A stretch of 64,000 nucleotides of DNA, taken from contig NZ_PVUF01000004.1 in the NCBI RefSeq assembly GCF_003003215.1, positions 248,001 through 312,000 of the forward strand. The letters run 5' to 3'. Below, in pieces: positions 8,561 to 17,244 of the stretch; position 1 is the first letter of the stretch, and the number at the start of each line of letters is the position of its first letter. A program made the translations under genes and the position numbers. Under the pieces are notes generated by a model. The model was not told the DNA's origin, did not search any database, and saw only the letters and a list, made by a program, of their open reading frames with translations. Source of the DNA: Tritonibacter scottomollicae (GTDB taxonomy: Bacteria; Pseudomonadota; Alphaproteobacteria; Rhodobacterales; Rhodobacteraceae).

Positions 8561-10258
8561 TTATTCGGTGCGGTACCAGTCAGCTGCGTTCCACAGCTCG
8601 CTGTCCCACACGTTCAGGTCGACACCACCCAGTGTGTTGGACACACCGGACAGACGGCCACGGTGAACAAGCGGGATCATACCGCCTTTTTCAAACACGA
8701 TGGTGTTGAGCTTCTGACCGATTTCGATGCGTTTTGCGGCATCTGCGGTCTGGCTCAGCTCTGCATGCAGCGCATCGAACTCTTCATCGCAGAAGCGGGA
8801 GATGTTCTCACCCTGCCACTGGGATGCCGGTGTCGGTGCCTTGTCGCACAGACCGTTGCCGAAGTAGGACTGCGGGTCGGTGCCGTTGAAGGTGTTGGCA
8901 TACATTTCAACGTCAGCATAGAACTTCTGGAAGGTGTCCGGGGAGCCCGGGTCGCCACCGAAGAAGACAGAGCCGTTGACGTTGCGCAGCTCGGTTTCAA
9001 CACCGATCTGGTTCCACCACTGCTTGATCAGCGCCTGGAAGTCCTGACGTACGGCGTTGGTGGAGGTCTGGTAGAGGATCTCCAGCGGGACACCGTCCTT
9101 TTCACGGATGCCGTCACCGTCGGTGTCGACGATACCAGCCTGATCGAGCAGGGCATTTGCACCCTCGATGTCCTGGACGTCACAGCCTTCGGGGTTGATG
9201 CCATAGGCTTCCGGTGCCGGAACCCAGGAACAGGACACGCGGCCGGCTTTGCCGTAGCCGATCTCGACCAGCAGCTCGCGGTCGATCGCCATGGACAGCG
9301 CCTTGTAGACGGCCGGGTCAGACAGGAACGGGTGCGGACGGATCACAGAACGCTCTTCCGGGCCGAGCTCGGGCGATGGGTTGGTGTTGTTGAGCATGAT
9401 ACGCTCAAGCAGCGGACCAAAGCCTGCAACGGCCTTGCCTTTGCCGCCAGCTTCCATCTGCGCGATGACATCGGGTGCCAGCTGCAGGTTCCATGCGTAG
9501 TCAAACTCGCCGGTTTCCATCACCGCACGGCCTGCCGCAGTCGCGTCGCCGCCACCTTTCAGCAGAACTTTTGCGAAGGCGGGTTTCGCCGGGTCGCGGT
9601 AGTTCGGGTTTGCCGACAGGGTGATCACGTCGTTGGGCTTGAACTCATCCACAACAAACGGGCCGGTGCCGATCGGGTTGAAGTTCGCTTCGGTACACTC
9701 GGGCGCTTTGGCACCGAGGCATTCGCCGAACTGTGCGGCCTGAATGATCGGGCTCTCACCGCCTACGAAGGGACCGTAGGGGTAGGGGGTCGCTTTTTCA
9801 AAGGACACCACAACGGTGTGATCGTCCGGGGTTTCAACACCGGTCACGCCTTCGAATTTGGTAACCTGCGCGCAGCCGCCTTCGGGGTGGGTGCAATACT
9901 CGTAGGTGAATTTAACGTCGGCAGCCGTCAGATCGGTGCCGTCGGACCACTTGATGCCGGGCTTCAGCTTCCAGGTGATCTGGGTCAGGTCTTCGCTGAC
10001 GCCACCGTTGTCGACTGTCGGGATTTCCTCGACCAGCCACGGAACCATCTCGCCGGAGGCGTTGAACCGCGCCAGCGGCTCGATCACGAGCGATGCGGCT
10101 TCCACGTCCTTGGTGCCGCCGGACAGGAACGGGGTCATGATGGACGGGGCTTGCCAATAGATGATGTTGACCTGACCGTCCGAGCCACGCTCGGCAAAGG
10201 CAGCGGGCGCAAATGCGGCAGAGGCCACAGCACCCAGCAATAGGGTTTTCAATGTCAT
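8561..10258 (-). CDS. Extracellular solute-binding protein family 5 (peptide ABC transporter)
   Basis: This is the periplasmic receptor of the importer. The 565-residue precursor begins with a signal peptide, MTLKTLLLGAVASAAFAPAAFA, with cleavage expected after AFA. The mature chain shows the SBP_bac_5 pattern: an early region on placing the ligand-free lobe (MVPWLVEEIPTV), the LKPGIKWSDGTDLTAADV signature around residues 95-112, and a late YQTSTNAVRQDFQALIKQWW segment typical of peptide and dipeptide receptors. The ATG at 10258 has AGGAGAG upstream; an in-frame ATG 35 codons earlier would bury the signal peptide. Ligand identity is unknown; the M20 genes nearby suggest peptides or acyl-amino acids. 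Confidence 0.93.
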   Translation of the reverse strand: MTLKTLLLGAVASAAFAPAAFAERGSDGQVNIIYWQAPSIMTPFLSGGTKDVEAASLVIEPLARFNASGEMVPWLVEEIPTVDNGGVSEDLTQITWKLKPGIKWSDGTDLTAADVKFTYEYCTHPEGGCAQVTKFEGVTGVETPDDHTVVVSFEKATPYPYGPFVGGESPIIQAAQFGECLGAKAPECTEANFNPIGTGPFVVDEFKPNDVITLSANPNYRDPAKPAFAKVLLKGGGDATAAGRAVMETGEFDYAWNLQLAPDVIAQMEAGGKGKAVAGFGPLLERIMLNNTNPSPELGPEERSVIRPHPFLSDPAVYKALSMAIDRELLVEIGYGKAGRVSCSWVPAPEAYGINPEGCDVQDIEGANALLDQAGIVDTDGDGIREKDGVPLEILYQTSTNAVRQDFQALIKQWWNQIGVETELRNVNGSVFFGGDPGSPDTFQKFYADVEMYANTFNGTDPQSYFGNGLCDKAPTPASQWQGENISRFCDEEFDALHAELSQTADAAKRIEIGQKLNTIVFEKGGMIPLVHRGRLSGVSNTLGGVDLNVWDSELWNAADWYRTE

Positions 10259-10615
10259 TACACTCTCCTTGTCGGAACCGACATAGTGTTTTTGTTGTAA
10301 AGGCAGCGCCTGTTTGAATGGCACAACCCGTGACCGCAAGCGCGGCCAGAAAATTGCGTCCACCTAGGACGTTAGGATGTCACGAAGATCCGCAAGCTGG
10401 TGCTGCGGATGAGCGGGTCCGTTGTGTCGGACCTGTTTTCTTAACCCCCTGTCGCCTTTGGCGTTCACTGTCGATATCGAACACAGAGTTTTGATAAAAT
10501 GCAAGACCTGGCCGTCAGGAAAACGATCCGGGGTTTGACGGTCCGCGCCGCATAGGCTTAGATCGCCGCCAAACAGGCACCGCCAAGGTGCCGTCAAAAT
10601 AGACAGGATGAACGG
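10259..10615. other. Divergent promoter region of the ABC transporter locus
   Basis: This 357-bp stretch lies between the binding-protein gene (minus) and the ATPase gene (plus). It holds a good plus-strand promoter at 10535-10563 and a 10-bp palindrome TCGATATCGA at 10471-10480. I could not pick a convincing minus-strand promoter, and there is no gene in it. Confidence 0.6.
10535..10563 (+). promoter_or_regulatory. Sigma-70-type promoter of the ABC ATPase and M20 genes
   Basis: TTGACG (10535-10540) and TTAGAT (10558-10563) are spaced by exactly 17 bases, close to the housekeeping consensus, and lie about 50 bp before the ATPase start codon. Confidence 0.6.
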
Positions 10616-12436
10616 ATGCTCGACCACCCCATTGCACAGATCAAAGGCCTGCGGGTTGAATTCGAAACAAAGGACGGGCCGGTTGTCGGTGTTGAGAATG
10701 TTTCGTTTGACATCGCCTCTGGTGAAACTTTGTGCATCGTGGGTGAGTCCGGATCGGGTAAATCTGTCTCGTCGCTCTCTTTGATGCGTCTGGTGGAGTA
10801 TGGTGGCGGCACCATCGCGGCGGGCGAATTGCTGTTTGATCCGGGCGATGACACGCCTGTGGATCTGGCCAAGGCCGAGGGTAATCTGATGCGCCAGATT
10901 CGCGGCAATCAGATCGGAATGATTTTTCAGGAACCGATGACGGCGCTCAATCCGGTGTTCACGGTGGGCCGCCAGTTGACCGAAGGCCTGCGAATCCACA
11001 AGGGGATGAGCAAAAAAGAGGCAGAGGCCCGCGCCATCGAGATTCTGCGCGAGGTGCGCATCCCCGAAGCCGAACGGCGCATGAAACAATACCCGCATGA
11101 ACTCTCTGGCGGGATGCGCCAGCGCGTGGTGATCGCCATGGCAATGGCGTGCGAGCCACGCTTGCTGATCGCGGATGAGCCGACAACGGCGCTCGACGTG
11201 ACCATTCAGGCCGAAATCCTCGCCCTGATGGACCGTTTGAAGCGTGAAACCGGCACTGCGGTGATGTTCATCACCCACGATATGGCGGTGGTGGCGCAGA
11301 TGGCCGACCGCGTGGTCGTCATGTTCCGCGGCAACAAGGTCGAGGAGGGCACCGTCCACGAGATCTTTGAATCGCCCAAGGAAGACTACACCAAGGCGCT
11401 GCTGGCTGCGGTGCCGAAGCTGGGCGAGATGCGTGGCAAGGACTATCCCGAGCCGATGAAGCTGATGGGCGTTGAACAGCGCGAGATCGCGCCGATCAAG
11501 GGCACCGATGAGGTGTTGCTGAACGTCGAAAACCTGGTCACGCGCTTCCCGGTCAAGGGCGGGCTGCTGCGGCGCACGGTGGCGCAGGTGCATGCGGTCG
11601 AGGATGTGTCCTTCAAGGTGTTCAAGGGACAGACCCTGAGCCTGGTGGGCGAATCCGGCTGCGGCAAATCCACCTGCGGTCGCTCGATCCTGCGGTTGGT
11701 GGAGCCGAACTCCGGCAAGGTCGAGTTCGAGGGCCGTGATGTCATCGGGCTCAACCAGCATGATCTGCACAAGGCGCGCCTTGATATGCAGATGATTTTT
11801 CAGGACCCCTTTGCCTCGCTCAATCCGCAGATGCAGCTGATGGACCAGGTCGCCGAGCCGATGAGGAACTACAAGATCGCGTCGGGGTCGGAGATCCAGG
11901 ACCGGGTGGCCGCGCTGTTTGACCGGGTGCATCTGCCGCGCAGCTTCATGCGCCGCTTCCCGCACGAGATGTCCGGCGGTCAGCGCCAGCGGATCGCCAT
12001 TGCCCGCGCGCTGGCGCTCAATCCCAAGCTGATCGTCGCGGACGAGGCGGTCTCGGCGCTGGATGTCTCGGTGCAGGCGCAGGTGCTGAACTTGATGATG
12101 GAGCTGCAGGCGGATCTGGAGCTGTCCTTCCTCTTCATCAGCCACGACATGGCGGTGGTAGAGCGCGTCAGTCATCAGGTCGGTGTGATGTACCTTGGTC
12201 GTCTGGTGGAGATCGGACCGCGCGCCCGCGTGTTCGAGAACCCGGCCCATGCCTATACCCAGGCGCTGATGAAGGCGGTGCCGATCGCCGATCCCAACAA
12301 GCGCAAGACCGAGCAGGATCTGAATTTCAAACCGATCCCGTCGCCGATCCATGACATGAGCTACCAGCCGGAGCCCTCCGATTATGTCGAGATCGAGCCG
12401 GGCCATTTCGTGCTGATGACCGATTCCGGGTATTGA
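10616..12436 (+). CDS. Fused double ATPase of a peptide-type ABC importer (DppD-DppF fusion)
   Basis: The 606-residue protein contains two complete ABC ATPase domains, replacing the separate D and F subunits of oligopeptide importers. Domain 1 has Walker A GESGSGKS near residue 43, the signature LSGGM and Walker B LLIADEPTTALD. Domain 2 has Walker A GESGCGKS near residue 345, MSGGQRQRIAIARA and LIVADEAVSALD. Each half ends with the oligopeptide-transporter C-terminal segment (for example NPAHAYTQALMKAVP). It is on the opposite strand from its permeases and binding protein but its own promoter faces theirs. argE-like 12440 follows after three bases, so transport and hydrolysis genes are co-transcribed. 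Confidence 0.93.
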   Translation: MLDHPIAQIKGLRVEFETKDGPVVGVENVSFDIASGETLCIVGESGSGKSVSSLSLMRLVEYGGGTIAAGELLFDPGDDTPVDLAKAEGNLMRQIRGNQIGMIFQEPMTALNPVFTVGRQLTEGLRIHKGMSKKEAEARAIEILREVRIPEAERRMKQYPHELSGGMRQRVVIAMAMACEPRLLIADEPTTALDVTIQAEILALMDRLKRETGTAVMFITHDMAVVAQMADRVVVMFRGNKVEEGTVHEIFESPKEDYTKALLAAVPKLGEMRGKDYPEPMKLMGVEQREIAPIKGTDEVLLNVENLVTRFPVKGGLLRRTVAQVHAVEDVSFKVFKGQTLSLVGESGCGKSTCGRSILRLVEPNSGKVEFEGRDVIGLNQHDLHKARLDMQMIFQDPFASLNPQMQLMDQVAEPMRNYKIASGSEIQDRVAALFDRVHLPRSFMRRFPHEMSGGQRQRIAIARALALNPKLIVADEAVSALDVSVQAQVLNLMMELQADLELSFLFISHDMAVVERVSHQVGVMYLGRLVEIGPRARVFENPAHAYTQALMKAVPIADPNKRKTEQDLNFKPIPSPIHDMSYQPEPSDYVEIEPGHFVLMTDSGY

Positions 12437-12439
12437 GGC

Positions 12440-13606
12440 ATGGTCGACCGTCTGTCCCCGCTGGAGATCATGACGCGGCTGGTCTCCTTTCCAACTGTAA
12501 GCAGTGACACCAATCTGCCGCTCGTCGAGTGGACCGCAGGCTACCTCAGCTCTCACGGGATTGAACACTACATCTGGAACGACCCGGAACAGCCTGAAAA
12601 GGCTGGGCTATATGCGCATGTCGGTCCAAAAATCGACGGCGGCGTGCTGCTGTCGGGGCATACGGATGTGGTGCCGGTTGAGGGGCAGAACTGGACGTCT
12701 GATCCTTTTGTTGTGGTGGAACGGGACGGCAAGTATTTTGGCCGTGGCTGCGTCGACATGAAGGGCTTTGACGCGCTGGCGCTCTGGGCACTGGTCGAAG
12801 GGCACTATGCGGACCTGCAGCGTCCGCTCCAGCTTGCCTATACCTTTGACGAGGAAATCGGTTGCACCGGCGCGCCGCCGCTGATTGCTCAGATGCAGAA
12901 ACATCTGCCCAAGGCGGAGGCCGTTGTTGTAGGCGAGCCGTCGATGCTGAAAGCCGTGACCGGTCACAAGGGCGCATTTGCCATGGCAACCCATGTGCGC
13001 GGGTTTGAGGTCCACAGCTCCCTGATGCATCAGGGCGTAAGCGCGGTGATGGAAGCCGCGCGCGTCATCGACTGGGCCAATCACCGCAACACCGAGAACC
13101 GTGCCAAGCCGCAGACCGAGGTGGCGGCGATGTTCACGCCGCCCTGGACGACGGTCCATGTCGGTAAGGTGTCTGGCGGCACGGCCCACAACATAACCGC
13201 AGGAGATTGCAATTTCTGGATGGATTTCCGGGCTGTTCCGGGCGAAAATCTTGAAGATTGGCAATCCCAGTATGAGGCGGAAATCACCCGTATCGAGGCG
13301 GAGATGCAGACCGTCAGCCCCCAGTCGGGTATCAGCATCGAGAAGGTCTTCAGTGTGCCGGGGCTTGTGCCGGAAACGGACGGTGCGGCGGAAACGCTGG
13401 TCCGCACACTCACCGGCGACAACGCGCGCCATGTGGTGAGTTACGGCACGGAGGCCGGTCACTATCAGGTTGCGGGCTATTCTGCTGTTGTCTGTGGCCC
13501 CGGTGATATTGCCCAGGCGCACCAGGCGGATGAGTTCATCACGGTGCAGCAGTTTGAGGCGGGCACCCAGTTCATGCGCGATCTGGTCAAGCGCCTCGCG
13601 GCCTGA
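12440..13606 (+). CDS. argE: Acetylornithine deacetylase-type M20 metallohydrolase
   Basis: The 388-residue protein belongs to the ArgE/DapE branch of the M20 family, which removes N-acyl groups from amino acids using a two-zinc site. Visible metal motifs are SGHTDVVP (about residues 71-78), FGRGCVDMKG and DEEIGCTG with the catalytic glutamate. ArgE releases ornithine from N-acetylornithine. Its position three bases behind a peptide-type ABC ATPase, not in an arginine operon, suggests that it may instead act on imported acyl-amino acids. The symbol is by similarity only. Confidence 0.8.
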   Translation: MVDRLSPLEIMTRLVSFPTVSSDTNLPLVEWTAGYLSSHGIEHYIWNDPEQPEKAGLYAHVGPKIDGGVLLSGHTDVVPVEGQNWTSDPFVVVERDGKYFGRGCVDMKGFDALALWALVEGHYADLQRPLQLAYTFDEEIGCTGAPPLIAQMQKHLPKAEAVVVGEPSMLKAVTGHKGAFAMATHVRGFEVHSSLMHQGVSAVMEAARVIDWANHRNTENRAKPQTEVAAMFTPPWTTVHVGKVSGGTAHNITAGDCNFWMDFRAVPGENLEDWQSQYEAEITRIEAEMQTVSPQSGISIEKVFSVPGLVPETDGAAETLVRTLTGDNARHVVSYGTEAGHYQVAGYSAVVCGPGDIAQAHQADEFITVQQFEAGTQFMRDLVKRLAA

Positions 13607-13810
13607 CACCGCTGCCTGACACTGTGGCCTGATACGCTGAATAAATCGAATGTTGTAAACCGTCCTTCGCGCCGGGATGACCTGCCGTGAAGGGCGCGGT
13701 TCAGCCTCCTGCTTTGAGGCGTGGCACCCTTTGGTTCAATTGTGCAACAAGCCTTGCCTTCTGATCCGCCTTGCGGCACTCATTTCGCTAACACGTTAAG
13801 GAGAGAGACC

Positions 13811-14977
13811 ATGCCCGTCCGGAATCGCTTTGCCGAGTTGCTGCCCGAAATCACCGCGTGGCGTCATGATTTTCATGAAAATCCCGAGTTGATGTATGAC
13901 GTTCATCGCACCGCAGGATTGGTGCAGGAACGGCTGACTGGTTTTGGCTGTGATGAGGTGGTGCCGGGCATTGGCAAGACCGGCGTGGTGGGGGTGATCA
14001 AGGGCAAGAGCACCGCCTCCGGCAAGGTCATCGCGCTCCGCGCCGACATGGACGCGTTGCCGATCCATGAGGAAACCGGGCTGGACTATGCCTCCAAGAC
14101 ACCTGGCAAGATGCACGCCTGTGGTCATGACGGCCACACCGCGATCCTGCTTGGTGCTGCAAAATACCTCTCTGAGACGCGCAATTTCGACGGCACCGTG
14201 GTGCTGTTGTTCCAACCTGCCGAGGAAGGCGGGGCCGGGGGCAAGGCCATGGTCGATGATGGCGTGATGGACCGCTGGGGCGTGCAGGAGGTCTACGGCC
14301 TGCACAATATGCCGGGCCTTCCTGTGGGCCATATCGCCACCCGTGTTGGTGGGCTCTTGGCCTCCTCAGATGAGTTCGAGATCGAAGTCACCGGCAAGGG
14401 CGGCCATGCTGCCGCGCCGCATGATGCCATCGACACCACACTGGTGGCCTCGCAGATCGTGGTCTCGCTGCACTCCATCGTGTCGCGCACCGTGAACCCG
14501 ATCCACCGTGTGGTGCTGACGGTTGGCACGTTTGAGACCGACAGCACCGCCTCCAATGTGATCGCCCATCGTGCCAAGCTGAAGGGCACCGTGCGCACGT
14601 TGGATACGGAAAACCGCACATTGGCCGAAGACCGCGTGCGCCGCGTCGCGGAGGATACCGCGTCGGCCTTTGGGGCCACCGCGAAGGTCACATGGACGCC
14701 CGGCTACCCGGTGACAGAAAACACCGCCGAGGAAGTCGCTCACGCGGTCGAGGCTGCACATGCTGTCACCGACAGCGTTGACTCCGAAACCGCGCCCATC
14801 ATGCCGTCCGAGGATTTCGCCTACATGCTAGAAGCCCGCCCCGGCGCCTATATCTTCCTCGGGAATGGCGACACTGCGATGTGCCACCACCCGGCCTATC
14901 AGTTCGACGACAGCGCCATCCCACTTGGCTGCAGCTGGTTTGTAGAGCTTTGCGAACGCCGGATGCCTGCAAGCTGA
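13811..14977 (+). CDS. M20 family amidohydrolase (hippurate-hydrolase-like), first of a tandem pair
   Basis: The 388-residue protein is an M20D-type aminoacylase/carboxypeptidase. Metal ligands are seen in ACGHDGH, QPAEEGG, GLHNMPG and the late CHHPAYQFDD. The lid-domain motif GKGGHAAAPH is intact. Such enzymes split N-acyl or N-aroyl amino acids, for example hippurate or indole-acetyl-amino acids. ATG 13811 has AAGGAGAGA upstream; longer in-frame starts would add a tail lacking in the neighbouring paralogue. A 204-bp gap before it may hold its own promoter. It is clearly paralogous to the next gene over its whole length. Confidence 0.88.
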   Translation: MPVRNRFAELLPEITAWRHDFHENPELMYDVHRTAGLVQERLTGFGCDEVVPGIGKTGVVGVIKGKSTASGKVIALRADMDALPIHEETGLDYASKTPGKMHACGHDGHTAILLGAAKYLSETRNFDGTVVLLFQPAEEGGAGGKAMVDDGVMDRWGVQEVYGLHNMPGLPVGHIATRVGGLLASSDEFEIEVTGKGGHAAAPHDAIDTTLVASQIVVSLHSIVSRTVNPIHRVVLTVGTFETDSTASNVIAHRAKLKGTVRTLDTENRTLAEDRVRRVAEDTASAFGATAKVTWTPGYPVTENTAEEVAHAVEAAHAVTDSVDSETAPIMPSEDFAYMLEARPGAYIFLGNGDTAMCHHPAYQFDDSAIPLGCSWFVELCERRMPAS

Positions 14978-15063
14978 TTATTTCGGGGTCTGACGTTCAG
15001 GCCCCCGGCGACCTGCCTCCCGTGCGCGGGTTGCCATATTTCGATAGACAAGGAGAAAGACCC

Positions 15064-16227
15064 ATGCCCGTTAAGAACCGTTTTGCCGAACTGCAGGCAG
15101 AGATCACCACGTGGCGCCGTGATCTGCACGAAAACCCCGAGATCCTGTTTGAAACACATCGCACCAGCGCGCTGGTGGAGGAAAAGCTCAAGGAATTCGG
15201 CTGCGACGAGGTGGTCACGGGCATTGGCCGCACGGGCGTCGTGGGCGTTATCAAGGGCAAATCCGACACGGCGGGCAAGGTCATCGGTCTGCGTGCCGAC
15301 ATGGACGCGCTGCCCATCCACGAGGAAACCGGTCTGGACTATGCTTCCAAGACCGCCAATGCCATGCATGCCTGCGGTCATGATGGCCACACAGCGATGC
15401 TCTTGGGTGCGGCGAAATACCTCTCCGAGACCCGCAACTTTGACGGCACCGTGGTGGTGATCTTCCAGCCCGCAGAAGAAGGCGGCGGCGGCGGCAAGGA
15501 AATGTGCGACGATGGCATGATGGACCGCTGGGGCATCCAGGAGGTCTACGGCATGCACAACTGGCCGGGCCGTCCGGTGGGCAGCTTTGCCATTCGTCCG
15601 GGGGCCTTCTTTGCCGCGACCGACCAGTTCGACATCACCTTCACCGGTAAGGGCGGCCATGCCGCGAAACCGCATGAAACCATCGATTCCACCGTGATGG
15701 CGGCGCAGGCCGTGCTGGCGCTGCAAACCATCGCGGCGCGGAATGCCGACCCCGTGCATCAGATCGTGGTCTCCGTGACCGCGTTTGAGACCTCCTCCAA
15801 GGCCTTCAACGTGATCCCCGAGCGCGTGCAGATCAAAGGCACCGTGCGGACCATGGCGACCGAGATGCGCGATCTTGCCGAAAAGCGGATCAAGGAGATC
15901 TGCTCTGGCATCGCGGCCACCTTTGGCGGTGAGACGGATGTAACCTATTATCGTGGCTATCCGGTGATGGTGAACCACGAGGAGCAGACTGAGTTTGCTG
16001 CCAAAGTGGCGCGCGACATCTCCGGTCAGTGCGACGAGGCCCCGCTGGTCATGGGCGGTGAAGATTTTGCCTTCATGCTGGAAGAGCGCCCCGGTGCCTA
16101 TATCCTCGTGGGCAATGGCGACACCGCGGCTGTGCACCACCCGAAATACAACTTCACCGACGAGGCGATCCCGGCTGGCTGCAGCTGGTGGGCTGAAATC
16201 GTCGAGCAGCGCATGCCCGCTGCTTGA
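15064..16227 (+). CDS. M20 family amidohydrolase (hippurate-hydrolase-like), second of a tandem pair
   Basis: The 387-residue protein shares the start MPVKNRFAEL and most motifs with the upstream gene: ACGHDGH, QPAEEGG, GMHNWPG, GKGGHAAKPH and VHHPKYNF, so all metal ligands are kept. The two have diverged mainly in the lid domain and in the C-terminal third (PLVMGGEDFAF here, PIMPSEDFAY there), which points to different acyl or amino-acid preferences after duplication. AAGGAGAAA precedes ATG 15064. A perfect 11-bp hairpin closes the transcription unit. Confidence 0.88.
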   Translation: MPVKNRFAELQAEITTWRRDLHENPEILFETHRTSALVEEKLKEFGCDEVVTGIGRTGVVGVIKGKSDTAGKVIGLRADMDALPIHEETGLDYASKTANAMHACGHDGHTAMLLGAAKYLSETRNFDGTVVVIFQPAEEGGGGGKEMCDDGMMDRWGIQEVYGMHNWPGRPVGSFAIRPGAFFAATDQFDITFTGKGGHAAKPHETIDSTVMAAQAVLALQTIAARNADPVHQIVVSVTAFETSSKAFNVIPERVQIKGTVRTMATEMRDLAEKRIKEICSGIAATFGGETDVTYYRGYPVMVNHEEQTEFAAKVARDISGQCDEAPLVMGGEDFAFMLEERPGAYILVGNGDTAAVHHPKYNFTDEAIPAGCSWWAEIVEQRMPAA

Positions 16228-16251
16228 TCACGCACATTGGATCAAACACAA

Positions 16252-16278
16252 GAAAGGGGGCCAATCTGGCCCCCTTTC
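16252..16278 (+). terminator. Terminator hairpin behind the M20 genes
   Basis: GAAAGGGGGCC (16252-16262) pairs perfectly with GGCCCCCTTTC (16268-16278) around a five-base loop. The T-run is short and lies inside the stem, so it may also serve the convergent gene at 16338. Confidence 0.75.
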
Positions 16279-16337
16279 ACATGGGAAACACTCCTGCCTT
16301 GCGCAGACAAAACACGTCTGCTCCATGACGGGGCAGG

Positions 16338-16721
16338 TTACTTGGTAAAGCTCTGGCCAATAATGGCACAGCGTTCAAAGCCGTCGGGCAGGCTTTCCTC
16401 GCACTGGCTCAAGGCTGCAACATCGGCAGCTTTCTGGTCACTGAATCCCCAGGATTGACCAGTTGGCAGCACGGCTGCGGGTTCGGCACAGTCGATTGTC
16501 GCGCTTGCAGGGTAGACCGGCACCGCATAGGATCCGTGGCCGTCGATTTTCGCGGCCCAGTCCACCATGGCTTCCTTCGCGCTGGTGCAGACGCTCGCGT
16601 CAACGCGCAGCATTCGCAGGTCCTTGTCGACCATTGGGTTTGCGGATTGAGCAAAGGCCGGGGCGGAAAGTGCGATTGCGGAGCCAAGGGTGATTACGGT
16701 GAGAGAAACCTTATTGAACAT
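16338..16721 (-). CDS. Small secreted protein of unknown function, four cysteines
   Basis: The 127-residue product has a clear signal peptide (MFNKVSLTVITLGSAIALSA, cleavage expected after AFA). The mature part of about 100 residues contains four cysteines, in DASVCTSAKEA, TIDCAEP, SQCEESLP and FERCAIIG, which could form two disulfides in the periplasm. GCAGGAGGT sits just before the ATG, so translation should be strong. I do not recognise the family. It is single, convergent with the M20 genes and preceded by a long gene-free stretch. Confidence 0.75.
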   Translation of the reverse strand: MFNKVSLTVITLGSAIALSAPAFAQSANPMVDKDLRMLRVDASVCTSAKEAMVDWAAKIDGHGSYAVPVYPASATIDCAEPAAVLPTGQSWGFSDQKAADVAALSQCEESLPDGFERCAIIGQSFTK

Positions 16722-17244
16722 TTAAACCTCCTGCATCATGACGCGCATGACAGCTGTTACGTCTGTGTTGGCGCCTGACGCGCCGTCTGAGATGGTAACC
16801 TCCAACAGGAGAGAAAGTTCCGATAATTTTATAGACCCGGCACCCTTTGAATGCGGGCTCGTGGCGAAAACCAATCCGAAACAGTAAGTTAGAGGACAGA
16901 GATTTCTGAGTTGGTTTGGCTATTCTGACCGCAGCCTCGGAATGAAAAGCCTGCGGCCCGGGCCTGTCGATGGCGTCGCGTCACACCGCTGTGTGACCGA
17001 ACAGAGCTTATAAGATGAGATTGGACGTCAGGCGGCGCATGCGCGCATCGCAAAAGGGCGGGCCGCGTGCTGCGTTGCGCCGCACAGGACGCGCCCTTGG
17101 GCGAAAGGTGATGACCTGCTCGAGGGCATGGAATGATCCCCTTCCGCGCCGGTGCGGAGATCAGCAGAACTCTCGCGCACCATGTAAAATCACGGCGGGT
17201 CCTGCGCGGGGCAGGCACTCCGCTCTGGTCATAGCTGTGTAAAG
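16722..17244. other. Gene-free 523-bp stretch
   Basis: No open frame here looks like a real protein: the longest ones are arginine- and cysteine-rich with no initiation site. A 7-bp inverted repeat GTCACAC-CGCT-GTGTGAC lies at 16980-16997. The left end should hold the promoter of the small secreted protein. The stretch is long for this otherwise compact window and could hide a small RNA, but I see no terminator that would define one. Confidence 0.5.

Noticed and set aside
10364-12568. A 734-codon open frame antisense to the fused ABC ATPase
   Set aside because: The plus strand encodes two intact ATPase domains with all motifs. The antisense product has none.
17015-17242. A 75-codon ORF in the gene-free stretch
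   Set aside because: There is no ribosome site and the product is arginine-rich with no pattern, as expected for non-coding high-GC DNA.
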